DNA of 64,000 bases from Mycobacterium sp. 852002-51163_SCH5372311 (GTDB lineage Bacteria; Actinomycetota; Actinomycetes; Mycobacteriales; Mycobacteriaceae), in the NCBI RefSeq assembly GCF_001667115.1, contig NZ_LZIJ01000171.1:186001-250000 (forward strand), in the 5' to 3' direction. The notes below the pieces were generated by a model. That model did no database searches. It was not told where the DNA came from and was given only the letters and a program-made list of their open reading frames with translations. Below, piece after piece: positions 25,137 through 34,070 of the stretch. The translations under genes were made by a program, and so were the position numbers. Position 1 is the stretch's first letter; each line of letters opens with the position of its first letter.

Positions 25137-25919
25137 CTAGGTGAAGCTCAGCGACACGGTGCCGAGGCCGCTGATTGTGGCGACGACGTGGTCGCCGGCC
25201 TCGACGAATGCCGCCGTGGTGAACGAGCCGGATATGACGAACTGGCCGGGCAGTAGCGCGATCCCAAACGGAGACAGCGCGTTCGCCAACCATGCCACCG
25301 CCGCAGCCGGGTCACCGAGCACCGCCGACCCCAGACCGGAATCGACTTCGGTTCCATTGAGCGACAACGACGCCCACGCCCCGCTCAAGTCCATCCGGTC
25401 GCAGTAGGGCACCCAGTCGCCGAGCACTACCGCGCCTGAACTGGCGTTGTCGGCGACAGTGTCGGGCAGGGTCAGTCGCCAGCCGGCGATGCGACTGTCG
25501 ACGATCTCCAGGGCAACCGCGACCGCTTCGGTTGCGGCGCGTACGTCGTCGGTCGTCACCCCCGGCCCACGCAGTGGCCGACTTAGCAGGAAGGCGACCT
25601 CGGGTTCGGCCCGCGGCGCGCAAAACCGAGCCGCCGGCACCGCTAGGCGGTCCACCACCATGTCGTCGAGGATGTAACCGAAGTCGGGTTCGTCGACTCC
25701 GAGCAGTTGCTGCATAGGTTGAGAGGTAAGCCCGATCTTGTGGCCGACCAGGGTGCGTCCGTCGCCTAACCGGCGCGACAGGTTGGCTTGCTGGATCGCG
25801 TAGGCGTCGGCGATGTCGAGGCTCGGATAACGCGCAGTTAGTGGATCGATTGGCGCCCGTCCGATCTGGGCGGCGTACAAGAAGTCGGCCGCCTCGGCGA
25901 TCTGCACCGCGCTCAGCAT
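25137..25919 (-). CDS. 2-hydroxypenta-2,4-dienoate hydratase (meta-cleavage pathway)
   Basis: A 260-residue enzyme of the MhpD/fumarylacetoacetate-hydrolase-like family that adds water to 2-hydroxy-2,4-dienoates, giving 4-hydroxy-2-oxo acids. Landmarks are GHKIGLTSQPMQQLLGVDEP, the metal-binding acidic pair in CAPRAEPEVAFLL, EIVDSRIAGWRL and LANALSPFGIALLPGQFVIS. Its ATG at 25919 shares one base with the stop of the upstream tetR (TGATG), so translation is coupled; a GTG one codon earlier is an alternative. Confidence 0.94.
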   Translation of the reverse strand: MLSAVQIAEAADFLYAAQIGRAPIDPLTARYPSLDIADAYAIQQANLSRRLGDGRTLVGHKIGLTSQPMQQLLGVDEPDFGYILDDMVVDRLAVPAARFCAPRAEPEVAFLLSRPLRGPGVTTDDVRAATEAVAVALEIVDSRIAGWRLTLPDTVADNASSGAVVLGDWVPYCDRMDLSGAWASLSLNGTEVDSGLGSAVLGDPAAAVAWLANALSPFGIALLPGQFVISGSFTTAAFVEAGDHVVATISGLGTVSLSFT

Positions 25920-26563
25920 CACGGCGCCGGCCTTTCATCGACGAACCGGCGAGCCATGTCGTAGATGGCGCGGCCGTGCAGCTCGAACAACGCGATCAGA
26001 TCCACCGCATCGCCGCCGACTTCCTTGGCGATGAACAAACCGTCGGCGCCGGCCATCGCATACGTCGACAGCTGGTGGGCGTCCGGGTCACTCAAGCCGG
26101 GAACGAACTCGCGGAAGTTTGCCATCAGTTGCTCGAAGGCCTGAGCACGCACCTGGAGAAACATCGTGCGAGCGCGCGGTTCGGTGGGCCGACGCTCCAG
26201 CGCCAGCATCAATCCCAACCGGATGAAGTCCGGGGCATCCAGCAAGGCCTTGGCGATCTGAGTCGCCAGGCCCAGGAAGCGCTCCTCGGCGGTGCCGCTC
26301 TGCGGAACACCCCACGCCGACTCCCAGGCGCCGAAACTGCGCTCGATGACCGCCGCAATCAGGTCGTCCTTGTCTTTGAAGTGCCAGTAGATGGAGCTGG
26401 CCGGCAACCCGCACTTGGCGCTCACCAACGCGATGCTGGCACCCTCGTACCCGCGTTCGGCAGCGATTTCGGTTGCTGCGTCCAGGATCCGAGCGCGAGA
26501 CAATTCGCCGTCGGCCCGGCTCCGCCGGCGAGAACGGGGCTTCGGTTCCTTGTCCTTCGCCAT
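25919..26563 (-). CDS. TetR-family regulator of the meta-cleavage cluster
   Basis: A 214-residue repressor-type protein. The helix-turn-helix is at about residues 25-70: RARILDAATEIAAERGYEGA, then ALVSAKCGLPASSIYWHFKD. The ligand domain (LGLMLALERRPTEPRARTMF) is typical of TetR regulators of catabolic genes. The ATG at 26563 has a strong GGAGG 8 bp upstream. It is the first gene of the leftward arm and is divergent from the hydroxylase gene; the palindrome at 26593-26630 between them is the obvious operator. The inducer is presumably a pathway substrate or intermediate. Confidence 0.9.
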   Translation of the reverse strand: MAKDKEPKPRSRRRSRADGELSRARILDAATEIAAERGYEGASIALVSAKCGLPASSIYWHFKDKDDLIAAVIERSFGAWESAWGVPQSGTAEERFLGLATQIAKALLDAPDFIRLGLMLALERRPTEPRARTMFLQVRAQAFEQLMANFREFVPGLSDPDAHQLSTYAMAGADGLFIAKEVGGDAVDLIALFELHGRAIYDMARRFVDERPAP

Positions 26564-26592
26564 CAAACTGCCTCCAAAATTGGGTGTTGACT

Positions 26593-26630
26593 CTGTAGCG
26601 ATCACTACATTACCGTAATGATCACTACAG
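26593..26630. promoter_or_regulatory. Nested inverted repeat operator between tetR and hydroxylase gene
   Basis: CTGTAGCGATCA (26593-26604) and TGATCACTACAG (26619-26630) form an inverted repeat matching 11 of 12 positions. Each half contains a smaller near-palindrome (GTAGCGATCACTAC and GTAATGATCACTAC), so two operator sites are likely. It lies in the 102-bp divergent promoter of the cluster. Confidence 0.8.
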
Positions 26631-26665
26631 AACAACCCTCGGCCCGGATTGGAAGATGAGCAACA

Positions 26666-28252
26666 ATGACCGAGTCCGCAACTTACGACGTAGCTGTGAT
26701 CGGTTACGGCCCGACCGGCGCCACGGCGGCCAACCTGTTGGGCCGGTTTGGCCTGAAAGTCGTTGTCATCGAGCGTGATCCGGACATCTACGGACGAGCC
26801 CGGGCGATTTCGACCGATGAAGAAGTCATGCGGATCTGGCAGTCGGTCGGTCTGGCGGAGCGGTTGCAGCAGGACATGTTGCCGGACCGGCCGATCGCGT
26901 TCGTCGACGCCGACGGGGTGCCGTTCATCGACCTGAAGATCAACTCCCACGGGATGGGCCATCCGCCGCAGCAGTTCCTGTATCAGCCCGCGGTGGATCA
27001 GGTGCTGCGCGACGGAGTGAGCCGGTTGCCGAATGTCGAGGTGCTCGTGGAACACGAGTGCCTGCGGACAGTCACGAAAGACGACGCCGTCGAGCTGATG
27101 CTGGCCGACCTGCGTACCGACACATTGAAACGCCTGCGTGCCTCATACGTCATCGCCGCTGACGGCGGCTCGTCCCCGACCCGTGGGCAGTTGGGCGTCG
27201 GCTATTCCGGACGCACGTACGCCGAGCGCTGGGTCGTCATCGACACCAAAGTGATACGGCCGTGGGACGCACACGACCGATTGCGGTTCCACTGCGATCC
27301 GGCACGTCCCACCGTCGACTGCCCGACCCCGCTTGGCCATCACCGTTGGGAGTATCCAGCCCGCGAAGGTGAGGACGCCTCGAAGCTGGTTTCCGACGCG
27401 GAGGTCTGGAAGGTCCTCAACGCCCAGGGCATCACCGAGGACGAGGTCGAGATATTGCGCGCCGTGGTCTACTGCCATCACGTCCGCGTCGCCGACCGTT
27501 GGCGGGTCGGACGGGTCTTCTTGGCCGGCGACGCGGCCCACGCCATGCCGCCATGGATCGGTCAAGGCATGTCGGCGGGTGTGCGCGATGCGGCCAACCT
27601 GTGCTGGAAGCTCGCCGCCGTGCTGCGCGGACAGGCGCCCGACTCGCTGCTGGACTCCTATCAGGCCGAACGCAAGCCGCACGTCACAGAGGTGACGAGG
27701 CGCGCGGTGTTCGTCGGCCGGATCATCACGGAACGCAACAAAGCCATTGCCGCCCTTCGCAATCACGCCGGCCGGGCCATCATGCCGTTAGCAGCCGTGA
27801 CGAATCGGTTGCAGAAATCGATGTGGGTTCCCGAGGCGCGCTATAGGGACGGTTTCCTGGTAGCAGGTCACCGCGCGGCCGGCTGGCAGATCCCCCAACC
27901 GTGGGTCGTCGACGCCGATGGCGCCACTGTCCGCCTCGACGACGCCCTCGCCGGGCAGTGGACACTGCTCTACACCGGGGTAGCACCCGCAGGTCGGCGA
28001 GCCTGGATTGAATCAGGCGTGCCGGCGATTCAACTGATCGGCCCGCAGGATGGTCCCAGCCCGAACGCAATCCGCGATAGAGACGGAACTCTGCTGCACT
28101 GGCTTAGCCGGAAGAAGGCGGCGGCCGTGGTGGTACGTCCCGACGGATTCATCTACGCCGCAACTGAACCCGGGAAACCGCTACCGCCGCCACCGGCCGG
28201 CTACGCCGCTGGCGTCTCACATCCCACGACCGTGACAGGGGCAATCGCATGA
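26666..28252 (+). CDS. FAD-dependent aromatic hydroxylase, MhpA-like
   Basis: A 528-residue class A flavoprotein monooxygenase resembling 3-(3-hydroxyphenyl)propionate hydroxylase. The FAD fold begins VAVIGYGPTGATAANLLGRF, the DG motif is VIAADGGSSPTRGQLG, and the GD motif AGDAAHAMPPWIGQGMSAGV lies at about residues 287-306. A C-terminal thioredoxin-like domain is present as in MhpA relatives. It should ortho-hydroxylate a phenolic substrate to a catechol using NAD(P)H and O2. It begins the rightward arm, and its stop overlaps the hydrolase start by 4 bp. Confidence 0.92.
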   Translation: MTESATYDVAVIGYGPTGATAANLLGRFGLKVVVIERDPDIYGRARAISTDEEVMRIWQSVGLAERLQQDMLPDRPIAFVDADGVPFIDLKINSHGMGHPPQQFLYQPAVDQVLRDGVSRLPNVEVLVEHECLRTVTKDDAVELMLADLRTDTLKRLRASYVIAADGGSSPTRGQLGVGYSGRTYAERWVVIDTKVIRPWDAHDRLRFHCDPARPTVDCPTPLGHHRWEYPAREGEDASKLVSDAEVWKVLNAQGITEDEVEILRAVVYCHHVRVADRWRVGRVFLAGDAAHAMPPWIGQGMSAGVRDAANLCWKLAAVLRGQAPDSLLDSYQAERKPHVTEVTRRAVFVGRIITERNKAIAALRNHAGRAIMPLAAVTNRLQKSMWVPEARYRDGFLVAGHRAAGWQIPQPWVVDADGATVRLDDALAGQWTLLYTGVAPAGRRAWIESGVPAIQLIGPQDGPSPNAIRDRDGTLLHWLSRKKAAAVVVRPDGFIYAATEPGKPLPPPPAGYAAGVSHPTTVTGAIA

Positions 28253-29121
28253 CGACCACCGCACTCGACGAACGCACCGTCATGGTCGCGGGCAAGCCGA
28301 TCTTCTACGTCGAAACAGGTAGCGGTCCAACAGTGGTGATGCTGCACGGCGGCGGACCCGGCGCCTCCGGAGTGTCCAACTATTCGCGCAACATCGACGC
28401 GCTCGCCCAACGGTTCCGGGTGATCGTTCCCGATATGCCGGGATATGGCCGCTCCGACAAGGCAATTGATCAGTCAGACCCGTTCGGCTACCTGGCCGAC
28501 ATGATCCGCGGACTGCTCGACGAACTGCGCATCGAATCCTCGCACTTGATCGGCAACTCGTACGGCGGCGCGGCGGCGCTGCGGCTGGCGCTGGACACAC
28601 AGCACCGAGTGGACAAGCTGGTGCTGATGGGTCCCGGCGGGATCGGGACCACCAGAAGCGCACCGACCGCGGGGCTGAAAAGCCTGCTGTCCTATTACGG
28701 CGGCGATGGACCCAACCGCACGAAGCTGGAGACCTTCATCCGCACGTATCTGGTTTACGACGGTGCTTCGGTCCCCGACGAATTGATCGACCTGCGATAC
28801 CAGGCGTCGATCGAGCCCGACGTGGTGGCCGACCCGCCCCTGCGCCGCCCGTCGGGGCCGCTGGCCCTGCGCACGCTATGGCGCATGGACCTCACCCGCG
28901 ACAAGCGTCTCAAGCGACTGCCCACTCCGACCCTGATCCTGTGGGGCCGCGACGATAAGGTCAACCGGCCCACCGGCGGACCCATGCTGCTCAACTCGCT
29001 GCCCAACGCGCAATTGGTCATGACCTCACACACCGGTCACTGGATGCAGTGGGAACGCGCCGAGCTGTTCAACCAGCTCGTATGCGAATTCCTCGCCGGC
29101 AGTGGCGGTTTCGCATCATGA
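28249..29121 (+). CDS. Meta-cleavage product hydrolase (alpha/beta hydrolase, MhpC/BphD-like)
   Basis: A 290-residue C-C bond hydrolase that splits the ring-opened meta-cleavage product into 2-hydroxydienoate and a carboxylic acid. The oxyanion-hole region is MLHGGGPGASGVSNY, the nucleophile is S104 in IGNSYGGAAALRLAL, the acid is D236 in LILWGRDDKVNR, and the base is H264 in HTGHWMQWE. Overlaps of 4 bp at both ends (with the hydroxylase and dioxygenase genes) show tight operon packing. Confidence 0.94.
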   Translation: MTTTALDERTVMVAGKPIFYVETGSGPTVVMLHGGGPGASGVSNYSRNIDALAQRFRVIVPDMPGYGRSDKAIDQSDPFGYLADMIRGLLDELRIESSHLIGNSYGGAAALRLALDTQHRVDKLVLMGPGGIGTTRSAPTAGLKSLLSYYGGDGPNRTKLETFIRTYLVYDGASVPDELIDLRYQASIEPDVVADPPLRRPSGPLALRTLWRMDLTRDKRLKRLPTPTLILWGRDDKVNRPTGGPMLLNSLPNAQLVMTSHTGHWMQWERAELFNQLVCEFLAGSGGFAS

Positions 29122-30143
29122 CCGCGCCGGCGAAGTCGGTGTTCGGCTCGGTTTTTGGTAAAGTCGAGCTCGGCTACATCGTCATCGAGACCGACAAGTT
29201 CGCCGATTGGCGCCGGTTCGGCCGTGACGCCATCGGAATGCATCTGGACGACGTTCTTCCCGACGTCATGCGATTTCGCCTGGACGACAACGAATGCCGC
29301 TTTCTGCTACGTCGGGGGCCGGCCGAAGACGTGGTCGCCCTGGGCTGGCAACTCAATGAGCACGAGACGTTCGACGAAATCGTCGACCGCGTCAGGCGCC
29401 ACGGCGTGCCGATCACCGAGGGCACAACAGAAGAAGCCGCGCTGCGAGGTGTGGAACGCATGGCCCGCTTCCCCGGGCCCAACGGGCTTGCGCAGGAGAT
29501 CTTCACCGCCCCCCGCTCCAGCGCCACACCGCTGGACATGGCGGTGCGCGGCGGCTTCGTCACCGCGACCGGCGGAATCGGCCATGTCGCCGTCACGTCG
29601 AAGAAGCCGCAACAGGTGCGCGGCTACTACGGCACGGTGTTCGACGCCCGCCTATCCGACTACATCGACGAGACCATTAGCGGCTTGAAATTCAAGATCC
29701 GCTTCCTGCGGGTCAACCAGCGCCACCACTCGGTAGCGATCGCGGCGGTGAACCGGCTGCCGATCAACCCGATACGTACCCGGGTGCAGCACCTCAATAT
29801 TCAGGTCGCAGATCTCGACGACATGGTCGCTTCCTACCAGCGCGTCAAAGAACTCGGGTTTCATATGGCGCTCGCGGTCGGCCAACACACCAACGACCGC
29901 GAACTGTCCTTCTACGCGATGACGCCTTCAGGGTTCGAATGGGAAGTCGGCTGGAATCCCATCGTGGTCGACGAAAGCACTTGGGAGCCGACGACTCATC
30001 AGGGAATCAGTATCTGGGGTCATACTCGGGAGGGCGAGCGGATCATCGACAAGCTGGCGCAATTCAAGACCGCGGGACAATCATTGCTGCATCGCGAGAA
30101 CGCTGTCCGAGCGCTGGCCGGCGCCGGTATCCCCGACGACTGA
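29118..30143 (+). CDS. Extradiol ring-cleavage dioxygenase (type I, VOC fold)
   Basis: A 341-residue Fe(II) catechol meta-cleaving dioxygenase. The catalytic C-terminal domain shows the 2-His-1-carboxylate ligands H156 (GGIGHVAVTS), H225 (RVQHLNIQV) and E276 (SGFEWEVGW). The active-site histidines are in VNQRHHSVAIAA (H203/H204) and VGQHTNDRELSFY (H257). The N-terminal domain is a degenerate copy without ligands, as usual for two-domain extradiol enzymes. The start ATG at 29118 overlaps the hydrolase stop (ATGA); the longer frame upstream is rejected. The exact catechol is not predictable. Confidence 0.94.
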   Translation: MTAPAKSVFGSVFGKVELGYIVIETDKFADWRRFGRDAIGMHLDDVLPDVMRFRLDDNECRFLLRRGPAEDVVALGWQLNEHETFDEIVDRVRRHGVPITEGTTEEAALRGVERMARFPGPNGLAQEIFTAPRSSATPLDMAVRGGFVTATGGIGHVAVTSKKPQQVRGYYGTVFDARLSDYIDETISGLKFKIRFLRVNQRHHSVAIAAVNRLPINPIRTRVQHLNIQVADLDDMVASYQRVKELGFHMALAVGQHTNDRELSFYAMTPSGFEWEVGWNPIVVDESTWEPTTHQGISIWGHTREGERIIDKLAQFKTAGQSLLHRENAVRALAGAGIPDD

Positions 30144-30155
30144 CGGGAGGCGATC

Positions 30156-31187
30156 ATGCTACGCATCGACACTCACCATCACATGATTCCGCCCGACTAC
30201 CGGAAAGCGTTGCAAAAAGCAGGAATCGACGAATCCGGCGGACGCGCGGTGCCCGATTGGACCCCCGAGGCGTCATTGCAAACCATGGCCGAGCTAGACG
30301 TCGGCGCCGCCATCCTCTCGGTCTCCACACCCGGTACCGCATTCCTGCCCAACCCGGCCGATGCCGCCGCGCTGGCGCGAGACCTCAACGATTACAGCGC
30401 CGATCTGGTTGCCGCGCAGCCAGATCGGTTCGGATTCTTTGCCACCGTCCCGATGCCTGGTAGCGGCCATTCCGTTGCAGAAATTGGACGCGCGCTCGAC
30501 GAACTCAAGGCCGACGGTGTCGTGCTGCTGGCGAACAACGCGGGTGTCTATTTGGGACAGGACGGCCAAGACCCGCTGTTCGAGGTTCTCAACGACCGCC
30601 GCGCGGTGGTGTTCATCCATCCTGCCGAATTGCCAGGGCCAACCGTACCCGGCGTCGCGCCCTTCGCCGCCGACTTCCTGCTCGACACCACCCGCGCAGC
30701 ATACCTGTTGGTGCGCAACGGGATAAGGCGACGTTATCCGGATATCAAGTTCATCCTCAGCCACGCCGGTGGTTTCGTTCCGTACGCCAGCCATCGGATG
30801 GCGTTGGCGATCACCGCAGACACGGGACGCAGCCCTGCCGATTCGCTCGACGATTTCTCCAGCTTCTACTTCGACACCGCCCTGTCCTCCAGTGCCGCAG
30901 CTCTACCGACGCTGCTGGCCTTCGCCAAGCCGGGTCATATCACGTTCGGCTCGGACTGGCCGTTCGCGCCCGTCGCCGCCGGCAAGCTGTTCGCGGCTGG
31001 GCTGGAAACCTACCCTGGGATCGACGCCGGCACGCGTTCGGCGATCGACCGCACCAACGCGCTCTGGTTGTTCCCGCGGTTCGGCACTGCGCCACAACCG
31101 ATTACGCAGCCGACTGTCCAGCGGCTACGACACACGGTCAGCCGTGGCGCGATGCGGGTCGTCGCGCGCCTGATGAGCACCGGCTGA
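30156..31187 (+). CDS. Amidohydrolase 2 / ACMSD-like metal-dependent hydrolase or decarboxylase
   Basis: A 343-residue amidohydrolase-2 family protein. Metal-binding residues are recognisable: the N-terminal HxH in LRIDTHHHMIPP, VFIHPAELPG, ILSHAGGFVPY and the aspartate in FGSDWPFAP. Relatives include 2-amino-3-carboxymuconate-6-semialdehyde decarboxylase and gamma-resorcylate decarboxylase. As the last gene of the rightward arm (12 bp after the dioxygenase, GGGAGGCGATC before ATG) it may decarboxylate an aromatic acid entering the pathway or a cleavage product. Non-oxidative decarboxylation is more likely than amide hydrolysis, but this is inference. Confidence 0.85.
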   Translation: MLRIDTHHHMIPPDYRKALQKAGIDESGGRAVPDWTPEASLQTMAELDVGAAILSVSTPGTAFLPNPADAAALARDLNDYSADLVAAQPDRFGFFATVPMPGSGHSVAEIGRALDELKADGVVLLANNAGVYLGQDGQDPLFEVLNDRRAVVFIHPAELPGPTVPGVAPFAADFLLDTTRAAYLLVRNGIRRRYPDIKFILSHAGGFVPYASHRMALAITADTGRSPADSLDDFSSFYFDTALSSSAAALPTLLAFAKPGHITFGSDWPFAPVAAGKLFAAGLETYPGIDAGTRSAIDRTNALWLFPRFGTAPQPITQPTVQRLRHTVSRGAMRVVARLMSTG

Positions 31188-31198
31188 CCGCGGCTCAT

Positions 31199-32056
31199 TC
31201 AGCCAGCTACGGCGTTCAACTGCTCGCGCGTGTCATGGTCGAGTTGGATGTCGGCGGCGGCCATGTTCTCCTCCAGATGCCGCACCGACGAAGTTCCCGG
31301 GATCAACAGGATGTTAGGGGCCACGCTCAGGGTCCACGCCAGCGCGATCTGGGCCGGAGTACGGCCGAGTTGCGCAGCCGCCCTTCGAATCACATCGTTA
31401 CCCAACACCGGATTCGACGGCACGAACGCCGATCCCAAGGGAAAGAACGGGACGAACGCAATACCGCGCTTCCGGCACTCGTCCAGCACGTCCTGCGAAG
31501 ACCGGTGGACCAGGTTGAAAGCGTTTTGCACACAGTCGATTTCGGTGCGACCCAGCGCGTACCGAAGATGTTCGAGTTTCACCTCGCTCAGGCCGATTCC
31601 GCCGATCAGCCCCTCGTCGCGAGCGGCGATCATGACCGAAAGCTGTTCGTCGAAGCGCTGATCCGGCCCTTCGCTGTCCATCAGCCGCAGGTTGACCACG
31701 GCCAACTGGTCGATATCGAGGGCGCGCAAGTTGGTATCGATGTCCCGGCGCAGATCGGCAGGTTCGGAGGCCGCCAGCCAACCGCCGGCATCGTCGCGGC
31801 GTGCGCCGACCTTGCTCACCAGTGCCAAGTTCTCCGGATACGGATGCAGTGCCTCCCGGATGAGTTCGTTGGCGACGTCGGGACCGTAGAACTGGGCGGT
31901 GTCGATGTGGTCGACGCCGAGTTCGACGGCGCGCCGCAACACGGCCAGCGCCTCGTCCCGGTCCCGCGGCGGGCCGAACGCGTTCGGGCCCGGCAGTTGC
32001 ATGGCGCCGAAGCCGATACGGCCGACCGAAAACCCACCAAGTGGGAAGGAATCCAT
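31199..32056 (-). CDS. Aldo/keto reductase with substituted catalytic histidine
   Basis: A 285-residue NAD(P)H-dependent aldo/keto reductase (TIM barrel). The catalytic Asp D52, Tyr Y57 (HIDTAQFYGPDVANELI) and Lys K82 (LVSKVGARRD) are present, but the position usually occupied by His (LHxW) reads VVNLRLMD, with N122. Asn or Glu at this position is known in some AKR groups and alters substrate preference. NADP-binding residues lie in LIPGTSSVRHLEENMAA. It ends 11 bp after the convergent amidohydrolase and is divergent from the next MDR gene with a 22-bp gap. Confidence 0.88.
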   Translation of the reverse strand: MDSFPLGGFSVGRIGFGAMQLPGPNAFGPPRDRDEALAVLRRAVELGVDHIDTAQFYGPDVANELIREALHPYPENLALVSKVGARRDDAGGWLAASEPADLRRDIDTNLRALDIDQLAVVNLRLMDSEGPDQRFDEQLSVMIAARDEGLIGGIGLSEVKLEHLRYALGRTEIDCVQNAFNLVHRSSQDVLDECRKRGIAFVPFFPLGSAFVPSNPVLGNDVIRRAAAQLGRTPAQIALAWTLSVAPNILLIPGTSSVRHLEENMAAADIQLDHDTREQLNAVAG

Positions 32057-32078
32057 CAGATGAGGTTAGCGTCGCATC

Positions 32079-33077
32079 ATGGACACGTTTCAAGCGCTGG
32101 TCGCACGCCAAGACGGAGATCGGATAACCGCGTCGGTCGAGACGCTGAATGCCACCGACCTGCCGCCCGGTGACGTGACCATCCGGGTGCTGTATTCGAG
32201 CGTCAACTACAAAGACGCGCTGGCATTGACTCCCGGTGGCGGTGTGGTGCGCAACTACCCCGTCGTCCCGGGCATCGACCTGACCGGCGAGGTAGTCGAG
32301 TCGCACTCGCCCGACTTCAAAGTCGGCGACACGGTACTCGCCCACGGCTACCAGATCGGCACCGGCCACCATGGGGGCTATGCGGAGTACGCCCGACTGC
32401 CATCCGATCAGGTGGTGGCGCTCGGCTCATTGAGCCCGTACGACGGAGCCACGATCGGCACTGCCGGCTTCACCGCCGCGATGAGCGTCCAGGCGCTCAT
32501 CGACTGGGGCGTCGCTCCCGACGCGGGTCCCGTCGTCGTCACCGGCGCGTCTGGCGGCGTCGGGTCGGTCAGTGTGGACCTGTTGTCGTCTGCCGGCTAC
32601 CAGGTCGTGGCGTCGAGCGGCAAGGCTGACGCCGCCGAACGACTGAAAAGTCTTGGCGCTGCTGATGTTATCGGTCGGCTGCCCGCCGATCCGGACGCCA
32701 AGCCGCGGCCACTGGCCAAGGCGCGCTGGGCGGCCGGAGTGGACTGCGTGGGCGGCGCCACGCTGGCCGATGTGCTCAGCACCGTCGACTACGGCGGCGC
32801 CGTGGCCGCCAGCGGCCTCACCGGCGGCGCCGCCCTGCACACCACGGTGATGCCGTTCATCCTGCGCGGCGTGGCACTGCTGGGGATGGATTCCGTCCAG
32901 ATGCCCATCGGCCGGCGCCGGGAGCTCTGGGCCCGGCTCGGCGACTCGTTGCGGCCACGCCGGCTGGACTCGATCACCTGCGACGTCGATGTCAAGGATG
33001 TCCTCGACGTGGTTGACCAGCTTCGGGCGGGGACATTCTCCGGCCGGGGGGTGGTGCGGGTCGCGGGTGGGTTCTGA
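32079..33077 (+). CDS. MDR-family oxidoreductase, YhdH/AcuI type
   Basis: A 332-residue zinc-free medium-chain reductase of the YhdH/AcuI (acrylyl-CoA reductase) subgroup, recognised by VLYSSVNYKDALALTPGGG, VVPGIDLTGEVVES, GTAGFTAAMSVQALIDWGV and the nucleotide-binding VVVTGASGGVGSVSVDLLSS, with GVALLGMDSVQMPIGRR near the C-terminus. It probably reduces an alpha,beta-unsaturated acyl-CoA or a quinone with NADPH. It precedes fadB4 by 21 bp, so two MDR paralogues stand in tandem. Confidence 0.88.
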   Translation: MDTFQALVARQDGDRITASVETLNATDLPPGDVTIRVLYSSVNYKDALALTPGGGVVRNYPVVPGIDLTGEVVESHSPDFKVGDTVLAHGYQIGTGHHGGYAEYARLPSDQVVALGSLSPYDGATIGTAGFTAAMSVQALIDWGVAPDAGPVVVTGASGGVGSVSVDLLSSAGYQVVASSGKADAAERLKSLGAADVIGRLPADPDAKPRPLAKARWAAGVDCVGGATLADVLSTVDYGGAVAASGLTGGAALHTTVMPFILRGVALLGMDSVQMPIGRRRELWARLGDSLRPRRLDSITCDVDVKDVLDVVDQLRAGTFSGRGVVRVAGGF

Positions 33078-33098
33078 ACTGGAAGTACATTGTTCGGC

Positions 33099-34070
33099 AT
33101 GCGCGCGGCACGGGTGACTCGGCTTGACGGTCCGGATGCGATCGAGGTGGTGGAGGTCGATGAACCCGCCCATGACGGCGTGGTCGTTGATGTGCACGCC
33201 GCCGGCGTAGCGTTCCCCGACGCGCTCCTGACCCGCGGTCTCTACCAGTACAAGCCGAATCCGCCGTTCGTGCTCGGAGCCGAGATCGCCGGAGTGGTTC
33301 GATCGGCACCGGACGGCAGCCAATGGCAGCCCGGTGACCGCGTCGTCGGATTGACGATGCTCACCGGCGGCATGGCCGAGGTCGCCGTGTTGGCGCCGGA
33401 CCGGACGTTCCGGCTACCGGACAACGTCAGCTTCGAGGCCGGCGCCGGCGTGCTGTTCAACGACCTGACCGTGTACTTCGCGCTGACCGTGCGGGGCCGG
33501 CTGCAGCAGGACGAAACGGTACTGGTGCACGGAGCCGCGGGCGGGATCGGAACATCGGCGCTGCGACTGGCGCCCGCGCTCGAGGCCTCCCGCACCATCG
33601 CCGTGGTGAGCACCGAGGAGAAGGGCCAGATCGCGACGGCGGCCGGTGCCACCGACGTGGTGTTGGCCGACGGGTTCAAGGACGCCGTCAAGGAGTTGAC
33701 GAACGGGCGGGGAGTCGACATCGTCGTCGACCCGGTCGGTGGCGACCGGATGACTGACTCGCTGCGCTCGCTGGCTCCGGGAGGCCGGCTGCTGGTGATT
33801 GGCTTCACCGGCGGCGATATTCCGACGGTGAAGGTAAACCGCCTGCTGCTCAACAACATTGACGTGGTCGGCGTCGGCTGGGGCGCTTGGACGGCGACGC
33901 ATCCCGGCGCGCTAGCCGAGCAGTGGGCCGGACTGGAGCAGTTGCTCACCTCCGGCCGACTCGCGCCTCCCGAGCCGGCGGTCTACCCGCTGGACGAAGC
34001 CGCCGCGGCGGTCGCGTCACTGGAGAATCGCACCGCCAAAGGAAAAGTCGTAGTACGCGTGCGCGGCTGA
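33099..34070 (+). CDS. fadB4: NADPH quinone reductase-like MDR protein FadB4
   Basis: A 323-residue MDR protein, the same length as and closely similar to recalled Rv3141 (FadB4). The NADP site is VLVHGAAGGIGTSALRLAPA; other landmarks are VLGAEIAGVVRSAPDG, LTMLTGGMAEVAVLAP and LLLNNIDVVGVGWGAWT. Despite its name it has no hydroxyacyl-CoA dehydrogenase domain; quinone or enone reduction is the likely activity. The ATG at 33099 is chosen over a TTG 9 bp upstream. In M. tuberculosis fadB4 follows fadE23 directly; here about 10 kb of accessory catabolic genes separate them. Confidence 0.93.
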   Translation: MRAARVTRLDGPDAIEVVEVDEPAHDGVVVDVHAAGVAFPDALLTRGLYQYKPNPPFVLGAEIAGVVRSAPDGSQWQPGDRVVGLTMLTGGMAEVAVLAPDRTFRLPDNVSFEAGAGVLFNDLTVYFALTVRGRLQQDETVLVHGAAGGIGTSALRLAPALEASRTIAVVSTEEKGQIATAAGATDVVLADGFKDAVKELTNGRGVDIVVDPVGGDRMTDSLRSLAPGGRLLVIGFTGGDIPTVKVNRLLLNNIDVVGVGWGAWTATHPGALAEQWAGLEQLLTSGRLAPPEPAVYPLDEAAAAVASLENRTAKGKVVVRVRG

